Positions 1 to 13,300 of a stretch of 64,000 nt of DNA are shown one piece after another. The DNA comes from Apostichopus japonicus (taxonomy: Eukaryota > Echinodermata > Holothuroidea > Aspidochirotida > Stichopodidae): assembly GCF_037975245.1 (NCBI RefSeq), contig NC_092579.1, positions 13,190,678 to 13,254,677 of the forward strand. The letters are read 5' to 3'. The notes under the pieces are model-generated. The model did no database searches. It had not been told where the DNA came from and saw only the letters and a list, made by a program, of their open reading frames with translations. Numbering within the stretch: position 1 is the stretch's first letter; each line of letters starts with the position of its first letter. Made by a program: the position numbers and the translations under genes.

Positions 1-1149
1 ATAAAGAATTAATTGAAAGAAAAACATAATAAAATCAAAGTTTGCCTGGAGATTAACACATAACTAGTTAGACCTTGCCTCAAAGGCTGGGAGCCTACTC
101 CCAGGAAAACTGGGAGAGTTGGCACTGGGCTGCCATATGTAATGCCATTAGGCATTCCACTTGGAGCTACTGTATAATCATCTGTTTTGCATTTCCACAG
201 GAGCTATGGCAAATAACCTTCTCTCATGTAAGGATTGAAAGTGAAGAGGTTCATCCAGGGAACTAGCATTCCTGGTGACACATATCATAACAATGCACAG
301 AGATTGCATAATAGCTGGAGAAGTCCGAAACCACCTGAAGTAATATGTTCATCAAGAGCATACTTTGATCGCCCCGACAAAGATCACCAACGTACCAGCT
401 GTTGATACCAAGTAAGATATCCCTATGACAGAGATTCATTTCATTAATTCTCATGAACAGAATTAATTTGACCTCTGAAAGGCATAAAAGTTAGATAACT
501 AGACAAGAAGGTTGGCAAATAGAGGAATTTGGTCCAATAAATTAAAAAAAAAACCTGTTTTTTTGTCATTAGCATCAGTCATTGTTTCATTTTGTGGCTG
601 GTCAGTTCCCTATGAAACTGTACCCCAGGAAGCTGTTTGTGGATCATTTTTAATGGATTTTTTTGCAACAATTATTAAAAGGTGATGCAAATGACAATAA
701 ACTGCTTTATATCTTCTACAAAGACTCATACTTTACAAAAGTTTACAGCTTAGTTGCCATTCAGTCATCAAGTCCTTTGTTTCTTTAATAGTCTGTGGGA
801 AATTATAAATTGTTCAATTTTAAATTTCATTATAGCCTGTCATTTTTCTATCATCATTTTGTTCCTTTTAGCAATTAGTTTGTCTACTACACCTCACATG
901 ATACATGGTGCTTTTGTAAACATTTTTAGTCTCCTTTGAAAAGGATCCCTCTGTATGGTTGGCATGTTATCTGGCCTTGTTAGGCCTGTGACTTTATATT
1001 AAGTAGAAAGTAACAGAAAATTTTCTTTTCTTTCTCACCTTTGGTCTCAATCTGGCTGTTTGGTACTTTCAAGTACATATTCTTTTTGTATCTGCTTCAT
1101 AATTAGATATGTTCCACCAGTAGCCATCTTGTGTTAACAAATTTACATT

Positions 1150-1204
1150 TTGTATGTACGTACGTACGTATGTGTGTGTGTATGTGTGTATTTATGTATT
1201 TATG
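1150..1204. repeat. GTAC/TG/TATT microsatellite
   Basis: Short compound simple repeat: several ACGT units, then TG repeats, then TATT units. No other content seen. Confidence 0.85.
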
Positions 1205-2159
1205 AAAATGCTTTGATTAAACATTTCTTTATACAATTTTCTATCTTTACAGGAAAGATTCATCAGAATTCTAGCATCTTTATTGGTTAAGATGAAAGGA
1301 AGTTTGAGATGAAATAGACACTGTATACATCTCAGGTAGTTTTAATGATAGAGAGTGAACTCTTACATAAATCGCTGTTAGCCTACAATAGGTTTCATTA
1401 TGATTACGTGGTAATCATTTTCAGAGTTGTCATTCTTCCTGTTGCAAGACAGACAGTCATGCTGGTAACACTTTCCAAAATGCTGCATCATAAAGCAAAC
1501 TAATAATTTCTGTAAATTATTAGCAAACTAATAATTTGTTATCCTGCGTCGCTAAGGTGAAGTGCATGGAGGTTGTCTGCCTTATTGGAGCACAATGAAT
1601 AACAAGTGTATTCTGGTGTATTCAGTGATTCAAAGTTAAGCAGTCATATGGTGAAGAGGTTATTTCAATTCATTGGCATTTTACCTATTCACTTAACTTC
1701 TAAGGAAATATAAACGTTACTGTAGTGAAATGTATTTTGTGAGTTTCCGTAGTGTTGTCTGTTATGTAATATTTGGTGTAACTTTGTTTGGCCATACTTC
1801 AAATTGTTCAGATTTAGATGCTTATTTATTCGACCACGTTTGAACGATTCCTTGCGTGATTGGCTTGTTGAGCCCTCATGATTTTGTGTTACGTAATTAG
1901 TCCTTTTCAGTGTCCATTTGGTATATATACATATATATTTGGCGCACATGAGAAAAGGACTACTGGCGTTGGTTGTGTAGTATATTTTACATGCCAGATA
2001 TTTAGCCATCTGAAATGACTTGTATCTTGTGAAATGGTTAGAAAGTATTGCTGTTTGTATAATGGGGACCAGTTGAAGTGGTTTTCTGATGTTCTTGATG
2101 TTAAAGGGCTAAAGGAGGTATGTTGGTGCTTATAATATAATAAGTTAAAGGCTTTCTTC

Positions 2160-2400
2160 GTGTGTTTGTTGGTTGACGTTTGTGCAATAGTGAAATTTGT
2201 CTAGTTTCATTTGTGTATAAAACAAACTATAAAATGATATATTTTTGTATTATGCACTGTAAGTTTTCTATTTTTGTATTTCGATAGTATAACAGAGCCA
2301 TGGAGTCTGTGCGTCTGCGAATCGAATAAATTGCGGTGACTCTGACTTCTGCATACTCCTCCTTATTTTCGTCTCGCCACGACCGTTATATATTATGCTT
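2160..2400. other. Possible solo LTR fragment
   Basis: The stretch has a run resembling an LTR R/U5 region: an AATAAA-type signal within ATCGAATAAATTGC near 2323, followed by a GC-richer pyrimidine block (CTCCTCCTTATTTTCGTCTC) and CGCCACGACCG. I could not find TG...CA ends, target duplications, a primer-binding site or a second copy, so this is a suspicion only. It may equally be the 3' end of an unrecognised transcript. Confidence 0.15.
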
Positions 2401-3037
2401 TTGGATCCTTTCTCTGGGAGGAGACAATTTCTATCCTTAGCTAATTCAGGAGAAATATTATATATAAAATATTATAAAAATATGTGACTAAGGAACATGT
2501 TTACTGGTTGTGTATGGTCACTTCCTGTGCTCCCTAACCCTGCATACTGTGTCATACATAAGTAGATGTGTGGGCAACTTCCATTTCTCAGGCAAAATTA
2601 AGTTTGCTCCAAAAGACAGAAAAGACAATGACATAATAATTGTAAGATAATCACATAAATGTATTATCCCAACTTAATCAATTATTCCACAACTTTGCTT
2701 TCTCTTTTGCCATGTTTTACACTAACGACTTTAGCAACTGATGAATAAAAAAGAAAAGAAAATGGACATAAGAAAATTGATGAAGATCTTCCCCAAATTT
2801 CAGCTCGAGGTCCTGTGGAAAGAAACCATTCTTATTGTTCACACTGCAGGTGAAAGTATTTTACTTTTTATTCAGGACTCTGAATTTCAGAGTTTGGCAG
2901 AGGAAACTCAGATCATCATAAAAGTTTGTAAAATATCTCAAAGAATGAACATTATTACTTTTCTTCATTCCTTGCAAAAAAAGAAATTAAAAAAAAAAGA
3001 AATCCAAAATTTAAATAATAGTTGAAATTTTGCACAT

Positions 3038-3355
3038 TTATTCTTGTACAAATAGATACACTGTAAAAGATTCTATTATATGTTCCCAAAATACCGTAAC
3101 AACATCTCCATACAGTTCAAAACTTCCAAAGAGATAACAAAAGTCTCTCTCACTTGAAGCTGACATAAATATCCCACCCTGAGGGCTAACGAAAGTCAGA
3201 ATGTAACAAACCTTCTCAACATTCAAGCAAACAGCAAAGAGTGTCAACAGAATGTCTTCTATCATATCCTTCCCAACAGGTATGCAATTAATCTCCTGTA
3301 TCTCAACCCCCCTCCCCCACCCCCTCTCCAACAACATGTCTCCCCGACCTTTCAT
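3038..3355 (-). CDS. Hypothetical 105-codon open frame
   Basis: An open frame of 105 codons on the minus strand with mixed, non-repetitive composition, for example SPQGGIFMSASSERDFCYLF. It stops immediately before an AATAAA-type sequence on the same strand (reading GAATAAATG), which could mean a terminal exon or a chance frame in a 3' UTR. There is no recognised domain and no clear splice acceptor, and I cannot name a family. It may be noise. Confidence 0.15.
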   Translation of the reverse strand: MKGRGDMLLERGWGRGVEIQEINCIPVGKDMIEDILLTLFAVCLNVEKVCYILTFVSPQGGIFMSASSERDFCYLFGSFELYGDVVTVFWEHIIESFTVYLFVQE

Positions 3356-4376
3356 TCATTTCTGAACAAAATACACTAAGCTAAGATGTATTGTTTAATA
3401 CTCAACAGGAAGTAAAATCCTGAAAAAATTACTCTTTTTATCTTCAATAAAAAAAGGAAAAGAAAAAAAATTATTTGAAATTCATAATCTTGTGACAAGG
3501 TCTGAAAGAAGTTTGCCATCGATACTTTGTAATAATTCTATTTCAATATAGAGCGAATACATGACGATACACACTGTATATTTCTCGGACAGCCAAGAAG
3601 GTCTAAAAACTGACTCTTAGGACTCGTAAACTTTTGACAAAATAAATACTACACCTTACGACCCCATTATGATTATTCATATCCTACAACCAAGTATAAT
3701 GTTTCACTTTCAATCAAGCCTTTATAATTATTGATGAGGCTTGATACTGGTTTTCATAACCTACCACAAAATGATTTCCTTCACTTCTTCATTTAGATTC
3801 TTTTATAATTACTTTATGACTATCCTTAGATTTTAACAAGTGTGTTTATATATAGAATTCTGTTACCATAGTAACATATTCACAGAGAAACAAACTCGAC
3901 TAACATCGTGACCTAATATGAGAGAGATTTGTGCATCATAAGCAAATCCAATCACATGGGTCAATGACCATGATACACTGGCTTGCTTCTTTTCAAAATT
4001 TTTGTGAATGGTTGAAATCAACTTATACGCATGGACAACCTCTGAGGTAATTACAATCAATGAAAGGTTATAATATATATTAATTTTCATGTTAACCAGA
4101 TCCTATGTGGTTATTTAAGCATTAAAAGTACACTAAATTGATACACGTTTGGAATATGATATGTACATATATTCTGCGTATCGGTGTTGTTCAATTTCAC
4201 AACACAGGAAGTGCTTTCAATCCAGGTCAGATGAAATCAAAACAAGTCAAGATTTTTTTTTACAAAAAAAAGAGTAAAAAAACATTTTACTTTGGTTTAC
4301 TGGGATTGCATTTGGTTAACAATTCAAGTAATATTCAAGCAAAGAAATGGCTATATAGGGATTGCCACCAACTAAG

Positions 4377-4449
4377 GGTTGGATAGCTCAGTTGGTAGTA
4401 TGCAGGAATTGTAACACAGAGGTTACTGGTTCATATCCCATCCTAGCCA
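4377..4449 (+). repeat. tRNA-like SINE head
   Basis: The stretch begins GGTTGGATAGCTCAGTTGG, which matches a Pol III A box, and has a B-box-like GGTTCATATCC about 40 nt later, followed by a partly complementary 3' acceptor-like sequence. The anticodon arm and acceptor pairing are too poor for a functional tRNA. Best read as the head of a degraded tRNA-derived SINE; the following 100 bp may be its body. Confidence 0.5.
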
Positions 4450-6210
4450 TAAAATTCATTGCCCTTTTTCATTATTTATAATTACCCTGTCAGTGTTCCG
4501 ATCTTGACCATAATATAAGAATTGTAAAATGTTTCCTTTAGGACTAAGTATTGCTGAATGTTTTGCTTCGTGAAAACAGAAAAACAAGACTCGGACTGTT
4601 TTAAATATAATTATTCTAAATTATTATTATTATTCTACTGGTATTACACCAGTGAATAAAATAAAATCCATTCAATACCATTAACAATTGACTTGTGACC
4701 TGTTTTGGGGTTGTGGTGGACAAGTTTTGGAACCAATGCCATAGTGCAACTCCAAACAGACCGATTGTAACTAGTAAATAGTATCTTATAAACGAGTCAA
4801 TACTATTTCTCTTCTCGTACTTGGCTTATATTTAGCCTCTACATTTACTGGTTGATATTAAATGACTTCTGTTCAGACTTAAATATGAAAAGAATGGGAG
4901 ACCTGGATACAAAACGATGTAAGCTAAGGCTAAATGTGTCAATGTTCGTTTTTACAAAGTACTAATTCTTGAGGTAATTAAACAACTGTTGCGAATGCAT
5001 ATACCACAGTATTAACATTATATTACCTCTGTGCATGATATGGAAACATTACATCAATGCATTCAGTTAGTTCTTTGAGATTTAGAACCAAAACTGAATA
5101 TGCATAGCAACCACTTAGCTACCATTCCTCTACAGAAAACAACAATTGTGAGTTGTACTAACAGCTGCTTGCAGTCTGCACAGAAACCTGACTTGAAAAA
5201 AATAGAGAATTAATCCTGGGTTTGTCTTCCAATTACTGAAGATGGAGAGGGCACCATTTTCAATATAACTACAAGGCAGCTGTATTATTGAATATAATTA
5301 ATTTAATACCAATTATTGAGATAAAAAAAACATTGATCCCATCTTCCCCACAAAAGAAATACCCCATAATCCACCTGGGCAAACCTCATAAGTACACAAA
5401 CAGCACAGTTTTAAACTGGTTTAGGATATCTCTCTCATCCCTGCTGGGTTTTGGAGCTGGAACTAAATTTGTGTAAGGCATAGCCAGTCTTTCAGAAGTA
5501 TCATAAATAAATTGGGGAGTAAGGAAATGTCACCCTTAAGAATCTTATAAAGTCCAACCAATATCCAACACCGCAATTTTAAGTTGATGATGAACAAGAG
5601 CCAAAAACGATTAGCTTCTCTAGGAGCCTATGAAAATACCAAATATTTGTCTCGTTGATTGTCAAAGCATAACCAGAAATATGCTGTAAATACTAAAGAA
5701 AAGCAAGAAAGAATAGCTAGAAACAAACAAAAACAGGTTTGAAAAGGATGGTCTTCCCACCTATCGATCATTTGTGAGTCCCAAAGAGTTGCCACAGCTT
5801 TCCTCATAATATGTGGAGTGATCTCAACATACTCCATTAAAAAATTACCTCCTAAAGATACTGCAAGTACAAGCGACCTCTAGATGACCCGTATCCCAGA
5901 AAAAAATGTTATATATATATATATATAGTTTAGCCAAGAAAGTCAAAGAAGCACAAGATAAAAGATATATTTTAAATTTATACTCGGAAAATGCGACACT
6001 ATATTGAAACATTGACGTTCTTGAGATGCCCAACGAAACTAATTATGTGACTTCATTTGTTTTTGTACTTTTGGTTAGAATACAAATCTATAAACAGAGT
6101 CAGTCAGATTAACTGGACAAATATTTTTGCTCTTCCACATTCTGAAATAAGAATTGTTCAGCTCAGTATATTTTTGACCAAATGTAATTTTTTTTCTGAG
6201 ATTTTCTTAA

Positions 6211-6615
6211 CATGGAGGATCTGAGTCTACTCCAGAGGAAAACATTTGTGGCGATGCAATTATTGTTGGAGACAAATCTATTGGTCTTACCACAATCAAA
6301 TCAGATCCTATGTACTATGTGGATGAAGCACATATTACCTACGATGGCAATGAAGCCCCTTACCATATTATATCTATAGCTTTCTGTCAGTATATGAAGG
6401 GCTCTACGAACCCACTTGCAAAAGTTATAGCGAAAATTGTTGATAATGACAAAATTAGTCTAGAAGGGTCCTGTGCTCAACAGCTTTTTTGTTCCTTAAC
6501 AAACAAAGAGACCCATTTATCTATGTACTTCTATCCCACAAGAAACAGAAAAATGCAAATGTTTCTAAAAACATTCAAGTCCTGTAATCACTACAGCCTG
6601 GCCCTACACACATGA
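6211..6615 (+). CDS. Orphan open frame, about 134 codons
   Basis: Reading from 6211 (directly after a stop codon) the frame is open to the TGA at 6613-6615; the first ATG in frame is at 6310, giving 101 residues. Composition is varied and protein-like, with stretches such as DAIIVGDKSIGLTTIKSDP upstream of the ATG and HITYDGNEAPYHIISIAF after it. I do not recognise the family. No obvious acceptor precedes it, so it may be a fragment of a retroposed or transposon-encoded protein rather than an exon. No promoter or poly(A) site is evident. Confidence 0.25.
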   Translation, partial: HGGSESTPEENICGDAIIVGDKSIGLTTIKSDPMYYVDEAHITYDGNEAPYHIISIAFCQYMKGSTNPLAKVIAKIVDNDKISLEGSCAQQLFCSLTNKETHLSMYFYPTRNRKMQMFLKTFKSCNHYSLALHT

Positions 6616-7302
6616 GACACAACTCCTAACCCCACAGTCTAACCAGACCCCTGGATTCTCTGTGATACAAACGGAAGCCCAAACTGCTATCATTCAGAAA
6701 TATATCATACATTAAGGTTGGCAGTTCCAACCAATCCTCCACGAAAAAGCGAAAAGTACGCCGAACAGTTCTTAGCATTACGACAATATTGGGGTGAAAA
6801 AATAATAAACATTAAATAACCTAAAGCAAACCTGTTTCTGTGCACACACACACTAAGCACCATTTTAACTTCATCATCCTGATGAATATTTAATGATGTA
6901 ACCATTCCATCGTCTGTTTTCTCTAAGCAAACCAAAATCAGTTCTCACTTCAACTTCAAAGTCAGTTCCCATTCTGAAGAAGTGCAGGTACCAATCGATG
7001 GACCCCTCCCCTCTCTGTACAGTCACACGATGGCACCTTCATCAAGAGAAGAAGTGACTCTTCCGGGATGGCACTTCATCGAGAAAAGTAGCGACCCTTC
7101 CGGGGTACATCGGGATAAACGTTTGTTTGAGACAGATGGGGGTGGTGTCTTGGGAAAGGTTATTAGCTTCCACAATGTTTATCCCACTGCCTCAGTGCCC
7201 TTGTTATTTGCTCATGTTTAAATGGTTTGCACACTGCTTGCTCTTCTGTAGACGTAGCTGGATCCAGCTCTCCGCCCCCGCAGCAGCATCTCTGTTCGGC
7301 AT

Positions 7303-10300
7303 TTACAGGAGCTTCAGAACCTTGCCGATTGCAATCGTCTTACCTGCCCGAGGAAAGAGGTCAAAGAGTAACATGGCGACAAGAAATGGGGGATCGAAGG
7401 GTAAGATGGTAAAGGGGGGGGGGATGGGTAAATGAAGATAAAGGAATGAGGTGACATTCAGATATTCAAGAATTTTTGAAGAGTAAAAATAACTATTTTT
7501 GTTAGTGACTTAGGAGAAAGAAGGTGATTTTGGTTATATTACCCTGCATTTAGCTAGAATTGTCAAATATTCATTCTGTTTAAGACTTTTCTCCCTCCCA
7601 CCTCTCCCCCACCCCCCTTCCCCAAGCAATGCAATATCAACAGACATCTTCTGACAAGTTTGTCATCACACCTTTTTTCAATCCTATTTGCTCTACTCTT
7701 TATATCTGTAAACCAAAGCTAGTGATGTTGTGACTCTACGAAAATTTTAATAAACTCGGTAATTGCAAGGTTTTAAGCCCCCCTCCCCCCCCCCCAAAAA
7801 AAAGTGAAACTGGTAGACAAACCTTCATCTCTCAGAGTAAATCGCCCCATTTGTGGGAAATCATTAAAAGATTCCAGGCAGAAGAGTTCCTGCGCTTCCA
7901 ATCTTGCGATGGCGATCTGATCTTGCTTGATAAAACGAGGGTGTCCTTTACTTCTTTTCCCGGTTTTCTTGTCTATCAGACCAATGAATGTCTGCCAAGA
8001 AAAGAAGAAAAAAATACTTTTTATCATTTTTCTTCAACTAGATTTTGCTGCATTGAGCACAACTTATATCACAGAATATGGAGATGACTAAGGACAAACT
8101 TTCAAACTCACCTGGATTTGAACTTCTTCCACTGCATTGTGAATATGCAAAACAGCACTATAGCCGGGACATATGATGGATTTATGCTCCAATATTACAA
8201 TCTGTAGAGAGAGGCAAACAAAAGTATGTCTTTACTGAGCTTTGATCAGCAAGAAAATCTTAGAAAGCAAACAGATTAAACTGAAACTGATAGAGGAAGT
8301 GAGAAAGAATGTATGAGAGTAACAAAGCAGCAGAGAGCCTCCAAACCTAAGAACGACAAAGAAAAATGGAAGAAAGACAAAAAAAAACATGAACAGTGGC
8401 CTGTTAGAAAAATTCCACAAAATATCTATAAATAAACCAGGTATTTATTTGGATTTTTTGTTACCTCTTCATTTTACTTTCAAAATTAAAGAAAAATATA
8501 TTCTTGATCAAAGGAAAGGTAAAAATGAGATCTTTAACCATGCACCCATTGTGCATACACATATTACAGATATATTAACTACATGCCTCTATCAAAAGGT
8601 AAACCACAATGCCTGACTTGGTCGCCGCCTGGCCAGGTGGGGCTCTGATGTTGTATGCCTGGACCAGAAGACCCAAACAAGGTTAATATGGCCTTGCGTC
8701 TTGTATAGTAAACAAATGATTAGTTGCTACTTCATCACCTGAACATTAATGTATGAGGTTGCACTGTAAACTGCATTAACATCAAACATAGCACATACAG
8801 TTCTGCTTACAAAAAAAAAAAAAAACACAAACCAAATCATGGAAAAAAAATTCAATTAAAAAAAAAATTAAAAACAATAAAAGGGAAATATATATATATA
8901 TATCAAATGTTATTTATGTCTTACCCCCATTTTTATCAATGAATAAATTACAAAAAGAACTCACCTGAGCATCAAATACTTTACACGTGTGGCACAAGTT
9001 GGTTGGTTCGCAAACTACAAAACCAGGCAGCACATCCTGCAGAAAAGGAAAACCGATGAAGAAATCAAATCAAATCAAAGCTGATGGTGCAGTTGTACTG
9101 CAAATGTCACTACAATAATATAGAATGCTTGATTGCTCATCTTTGCTGTTATATTTAGTCTGTACCTGTCGCAATCACAGAAAATGCCACTCACCTCTTC
9201 TTCAATACCTCGGACTTTAAGTTTCACATTCTCTCCCGTGAACGCAGTGTCTGATTCACAATCATCAACCCAAATTTGAAGAACTTCTACGGCATTCTAT
9301 GGAAATACAAAAAAAAAGCCACATAGAGAAGGCTGTTTGGTTTTATTACTTTCATTGGTATTAAAGATGAAACCAATATGAAATCAAAGTCAATACAGAT
9401 GCACTGAGATGAAAGGTGGCAAAATTAACATTTTAAGTACATTTCTAATGTCTATTAAAGCTGTCTGAGTTTGGTCCCAAGTGCATCTACAGCATAAGAG
9501 AGAATGCAGGAGAGATGAATATAGGTAGGGTATAGGTAGGGTATAGAGAGAGAGAGAGATAGTAAGGATTAGGAAGCTCAGAGTGAATTACATCTCAGAT
9601 GTAGAGGTAAAAGTCTTTCGTTTCATATATCTTGTACCAGTGTGCTACAGAACACACTAGGGGAAAAAGTCTGCAAACATTTCTGATCCTTGTCAATGAA
9701 GTTTACATGATTGTAAAACAATCGCGAGTCCCTACTTACCATCCTTTAAAGCAAGGATTTGAATTTTTTTTTTAGTACCAAACCATGTCAAGTGGCTAAT
9801 ATCTTGTGCTTTAACACGACGGTCAGTAAACTATGGGGACCCAACAGAAAGTGGGTGCAGAAATATCTTGGGTGGGTCACTGGGCTTTTCTTGTCGTGGG
9901 ATGAGGGGGATGGGGGGGGCTGGTGGATCATTACCCACTCCTCATGGAGGATCCTGGACTGTGAGCCTAAATGTTTGTGGACTACTGTTTCAACAAATCC
10001 AACTTAGTCTGTAGTGTGAAATTTCATCTGTACTGTTTAAGAAGTATTCTGCTGTATCATATGCTTACTTTCCAAATACAATTCTGTCAGTAACTCTCTT
10101 TGTTTTTGTAAGCATACAGCATGCCATCTGATAGACAGATTTCATTGCAAGAACAACAGTTTTTTTACCTTGTTTGGCATGATTATCAAGTTAGCCCCTT
10201 TCTCTATTTTGCCAGATTCCAGCTTCCCAAGGAGAATGGTACCCATATCCTGCAGGAAGAGAACAGAGAAACTCAACACACACGAATATCTAATGCACAA

Positions 10301-13300
10301 ACACATATCAACGAAAAATAACGTTTACACAATTTCTACAGGAGGGTGGAAGATTTTCCAGTTTCCACCATAGAGAATAAGCTCGTTCTCACAAGGAAGT
10401 GATGGTACAGATACTAAAAACTATTGCATACTGTTAGATATGACAGGTACCACTGTAGGTGGACATAAAATGGAAAAACCTGTGACAAATAATTTTAAAA
10501 ACTTATATTGGAAGTGAAAACCCTTATCTTAATATCTTAATGGTTTCTGCTTTACTGAATGTAACCTATTTGGACTAACAAAACCTCCAACTACTCCAGG
10601 CAGTTGGAACCAGTTTTACTGAGGCTATAATATCTTATTCTTGTGATTTATCTTTGAAAGCTGGTACATTTGGAAGACTTGCTTAGCTATCAAATGGTCT
10701 CTGTATTGTCCTCTGAGATAAATTATTGAATTATTATCATGAAAAACAAAGACATTTACAGCCAAAATGACCAGATGACCAGATTCCCTCTGCTTGTTGC
10801 CAGATGCATTAACAAAATATTAACGAATATGAAGAAAAAAATTCTTTGCAATTCAAAATGACCTTGAGGATGTTAATTTCACCAAAAGATGTAGAAAATT
10901 TTCAGCAATTTTGCTAATTACTCAACTTCAGCCACCAGAAGATTCTTTTGGAAAGAGAAAGGCAAACAAAACATTAACAAACAAATTAACCTTTAACTTA
11001 TACCTTGAATTTATCCATTACAGGCATCCTTAAAGGACCGTCAGAATTTCTTCTTAATGAAGGCAGGTCATCGATGAACTGAATGAATGGAGGTCCTCTG
11101 TCATAAAAGAAAGAGAAAGAAAGATGAGAGCCTTGCAGGAGAGTGGTTAAGGGCAGTGGACTTTTGATCTAAGGTTTGCAGGTTCGAGTCCTGGACAGAT
11201 CATTACGTTGTGGTTAAGGGCAGTGGACTTTTGATCCAAGGTTTGCAGGTTCGAGTCCTGGCTGGATCATTACATTATGGTAAGGGCAGTGGACTTTTGA
11301 TCTACGGTTTGCAGGTTCGAGTCCTATAAGATCATAATGTTGTGGTTAAGGGCAGTGGACTTTTGATCCAAGGTTTGCAGGTTCGAGTCCTGGCTGGATC
11401 ATTACATTATGGTAAGGGCAGTGGACTTTTGATCTAAGGTTTCAGGTTTGAGTCCTGGACAGATCATTACGTTGTGGTTAAGGGCAGTGGACTTTTGATC
11501 TACGGTTCTTTGAGAAGTAACTTTCTAAACAGCTGAAGTTCATCCATGAAAGTGACTAAACTATTTACTCATGTCACTCAGACCTTTTGGACTGTTCTGT
11601 TTAAGTGTTGTTGGGAGTTTCTTTTCTTGTGACGAGGGGGGGGGCGGGATGGGGTTAATTCAGTAAAGTTTTTCAACAACAATAGTTTCATTCTTGACCT
11701 GTTCTCTAAGATATTTTTTCAAATACATACAAGTAAATGGAACAATGGAACCCCAAGTCTATAACATATTGCATAATTATTGAAATCTTGGATTCCCAAC
11801 CCACAAAGTTGGTCCAAGATGTGCTTCAACAAAACATGCATGATTAGGACCTGTTGGAAAGAAAAGTAAAATATGACATAAATAACGTTTTCCTTTGTAG
11901 CTCTATAAATGATATTGAATGATCATAAGTCCAGCTTACTTGTACCAAGGGCATTCTGTAAATGGAACCTTTAAGTTAGCTCCTGTGATGCCTGATACGG
12001 GAATGAAATGTAAATCCTTTTTGGTGTGGAAACCGACTTTCCTCATAAAAGGAAGCAGCTTTTCTTTACACTCTTCAAATCTGTAGAGAAAGACAAACAT
12101 TTGACAAGTTAGTCGACACATGTGAGGGCGTTGTGGTCAAGTGGTTAAGGCAGTGGACTTGTGACCTAAGGAATACAGGTTCGAGCCCTGGCCAGATCAT
12201 TGCGTTGTGTCCTTGGGCAAGGCACTTTATCTCCATTGCCTCTCTTCACCCAGGTGTATAAATGGGGACTTGCGAGGTGACTTGTAAATATAGTTGCGTG
12301 CGCCGGTTTGTGGCTGCACCCTATGGGAAGTCCCCCAGTAGACACGTAGCTGTGGTGCACTGTGGTGCCCCAGGAGAGAATGTTTGAATTGTGCACACTT
12401 TGGTGTGTAGGTGTGACAAGTTACCAATGACCAGGGTTAAGTACAAAGCGCATAGAACTTCTGGATTATGCACTATATAAATAACGAGGTAATAATAATA
12501 ATAATACTTAGCTCCTCGATAAATCTTGCCTGACAACAGCACATTGACGACTTACACACACGGAGAAAGGTTAACAATGCTTGTTTGTAAAATTTAAAAA
12601 AAAAATCTTTTTGCTAATTCTTTTTGGCCAAAGAGGTAATTCCTGTGGAAAAGAAGAACCTTATCGTAATAATGTGATTGTAGAGTACCTGTCAAAAACT
12701 GAAGAAAACGATTTACGCCGTCATGACAGGCATTGCTTAGTGAATCTTTATATTGGAATACACAACATGGCTTAAAGTGAGAGGCAAAACGGCAATCCAT
12801 TACCTCTCTTCAGACCAGTTAACAGTTTGGTCATCCATTTTGTTCACTAGGACGACTAGATGTTTGACTCCGGCCGTTTTTGCCAACATGGTGTGTTCTC
12901 TGGTCTGCCCTCCTCTCTCAAAGCCTGTTTCAAATTCACCTTTCCTCGCTGATATAACCTACCACAAGCAAAAATAAAAAAGTAGACAAAAAGTTTCTAA
13001 CCTCTACCTGCAGATATGAGTAGTACATTACCTAAGGGTTAGAGCAGCAATAGCTGCAGAATCTCAAATAATTACTGATGTGTGTTTGTAATGTCATGCT
13101 AAGTGTATTAGTTAAGACAGGTATTGAGAGGTTACTGTTGGTGGAAGTTATTAAAGCGATTTGTTTGTTAACAGATATTTTTAACACATATAGCATAAGT
13201 CACAAAAGTGATCAAATATACTACACAATCACTTCAGGACAATAATTGGCAATATAAAGCCTTAAATTACTTAATTAACTTAGCTTAAAGAGTACTTCTC

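Larger units (their letters stand above)
1..7302. other. Intergenic, no recognised gene
   Basis: AT-rich sequence with short open frames that show no recognisable family. It contains a microsatellite at 1150-1204, a possible LTR-like stretch at 2160-2400, a tRNA-like SINE head at 4377-4449 and two open frames listed separately as weak candidates. At about 7035-7110 a stretch containing CTTCATC and CTTCCGGG is imperfectly duplicated with a period of roughly 40 bp. The part nearest 7302 should include the 3' UTR of the minus-strand eRF3 gene, but I saw no clear AATAAA on the minus strand close to the stop codon. Confidence 0.5.

Noticed and set aside
4377-4449. tRNA gene
   Set aside because: A and B boxes are present, but the anticodon arm and acceptor stem do not pair well; more consistent with a SINE head.
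11141-11512. CRISPR-like array
   Set aside because: Direct repeats are present, but there are no unique spacers, and units match a SINE head in a eukaryotic intron.
11800-11855. eRF3 exon between exons 9 and 10 after the acceptor at about 11852
   Set aside because: Joining it introduces an immediate stop codon, whereas direct joining of 11940 to 11097 keeps the eRF3 frame and homology.
11936-12542. Short minus-strand frames over the SINE at 12.1-12.5 kb
   Set aside because: They are translations of the SINE; only 11940-12080 belongs to eRF3 exon 9.
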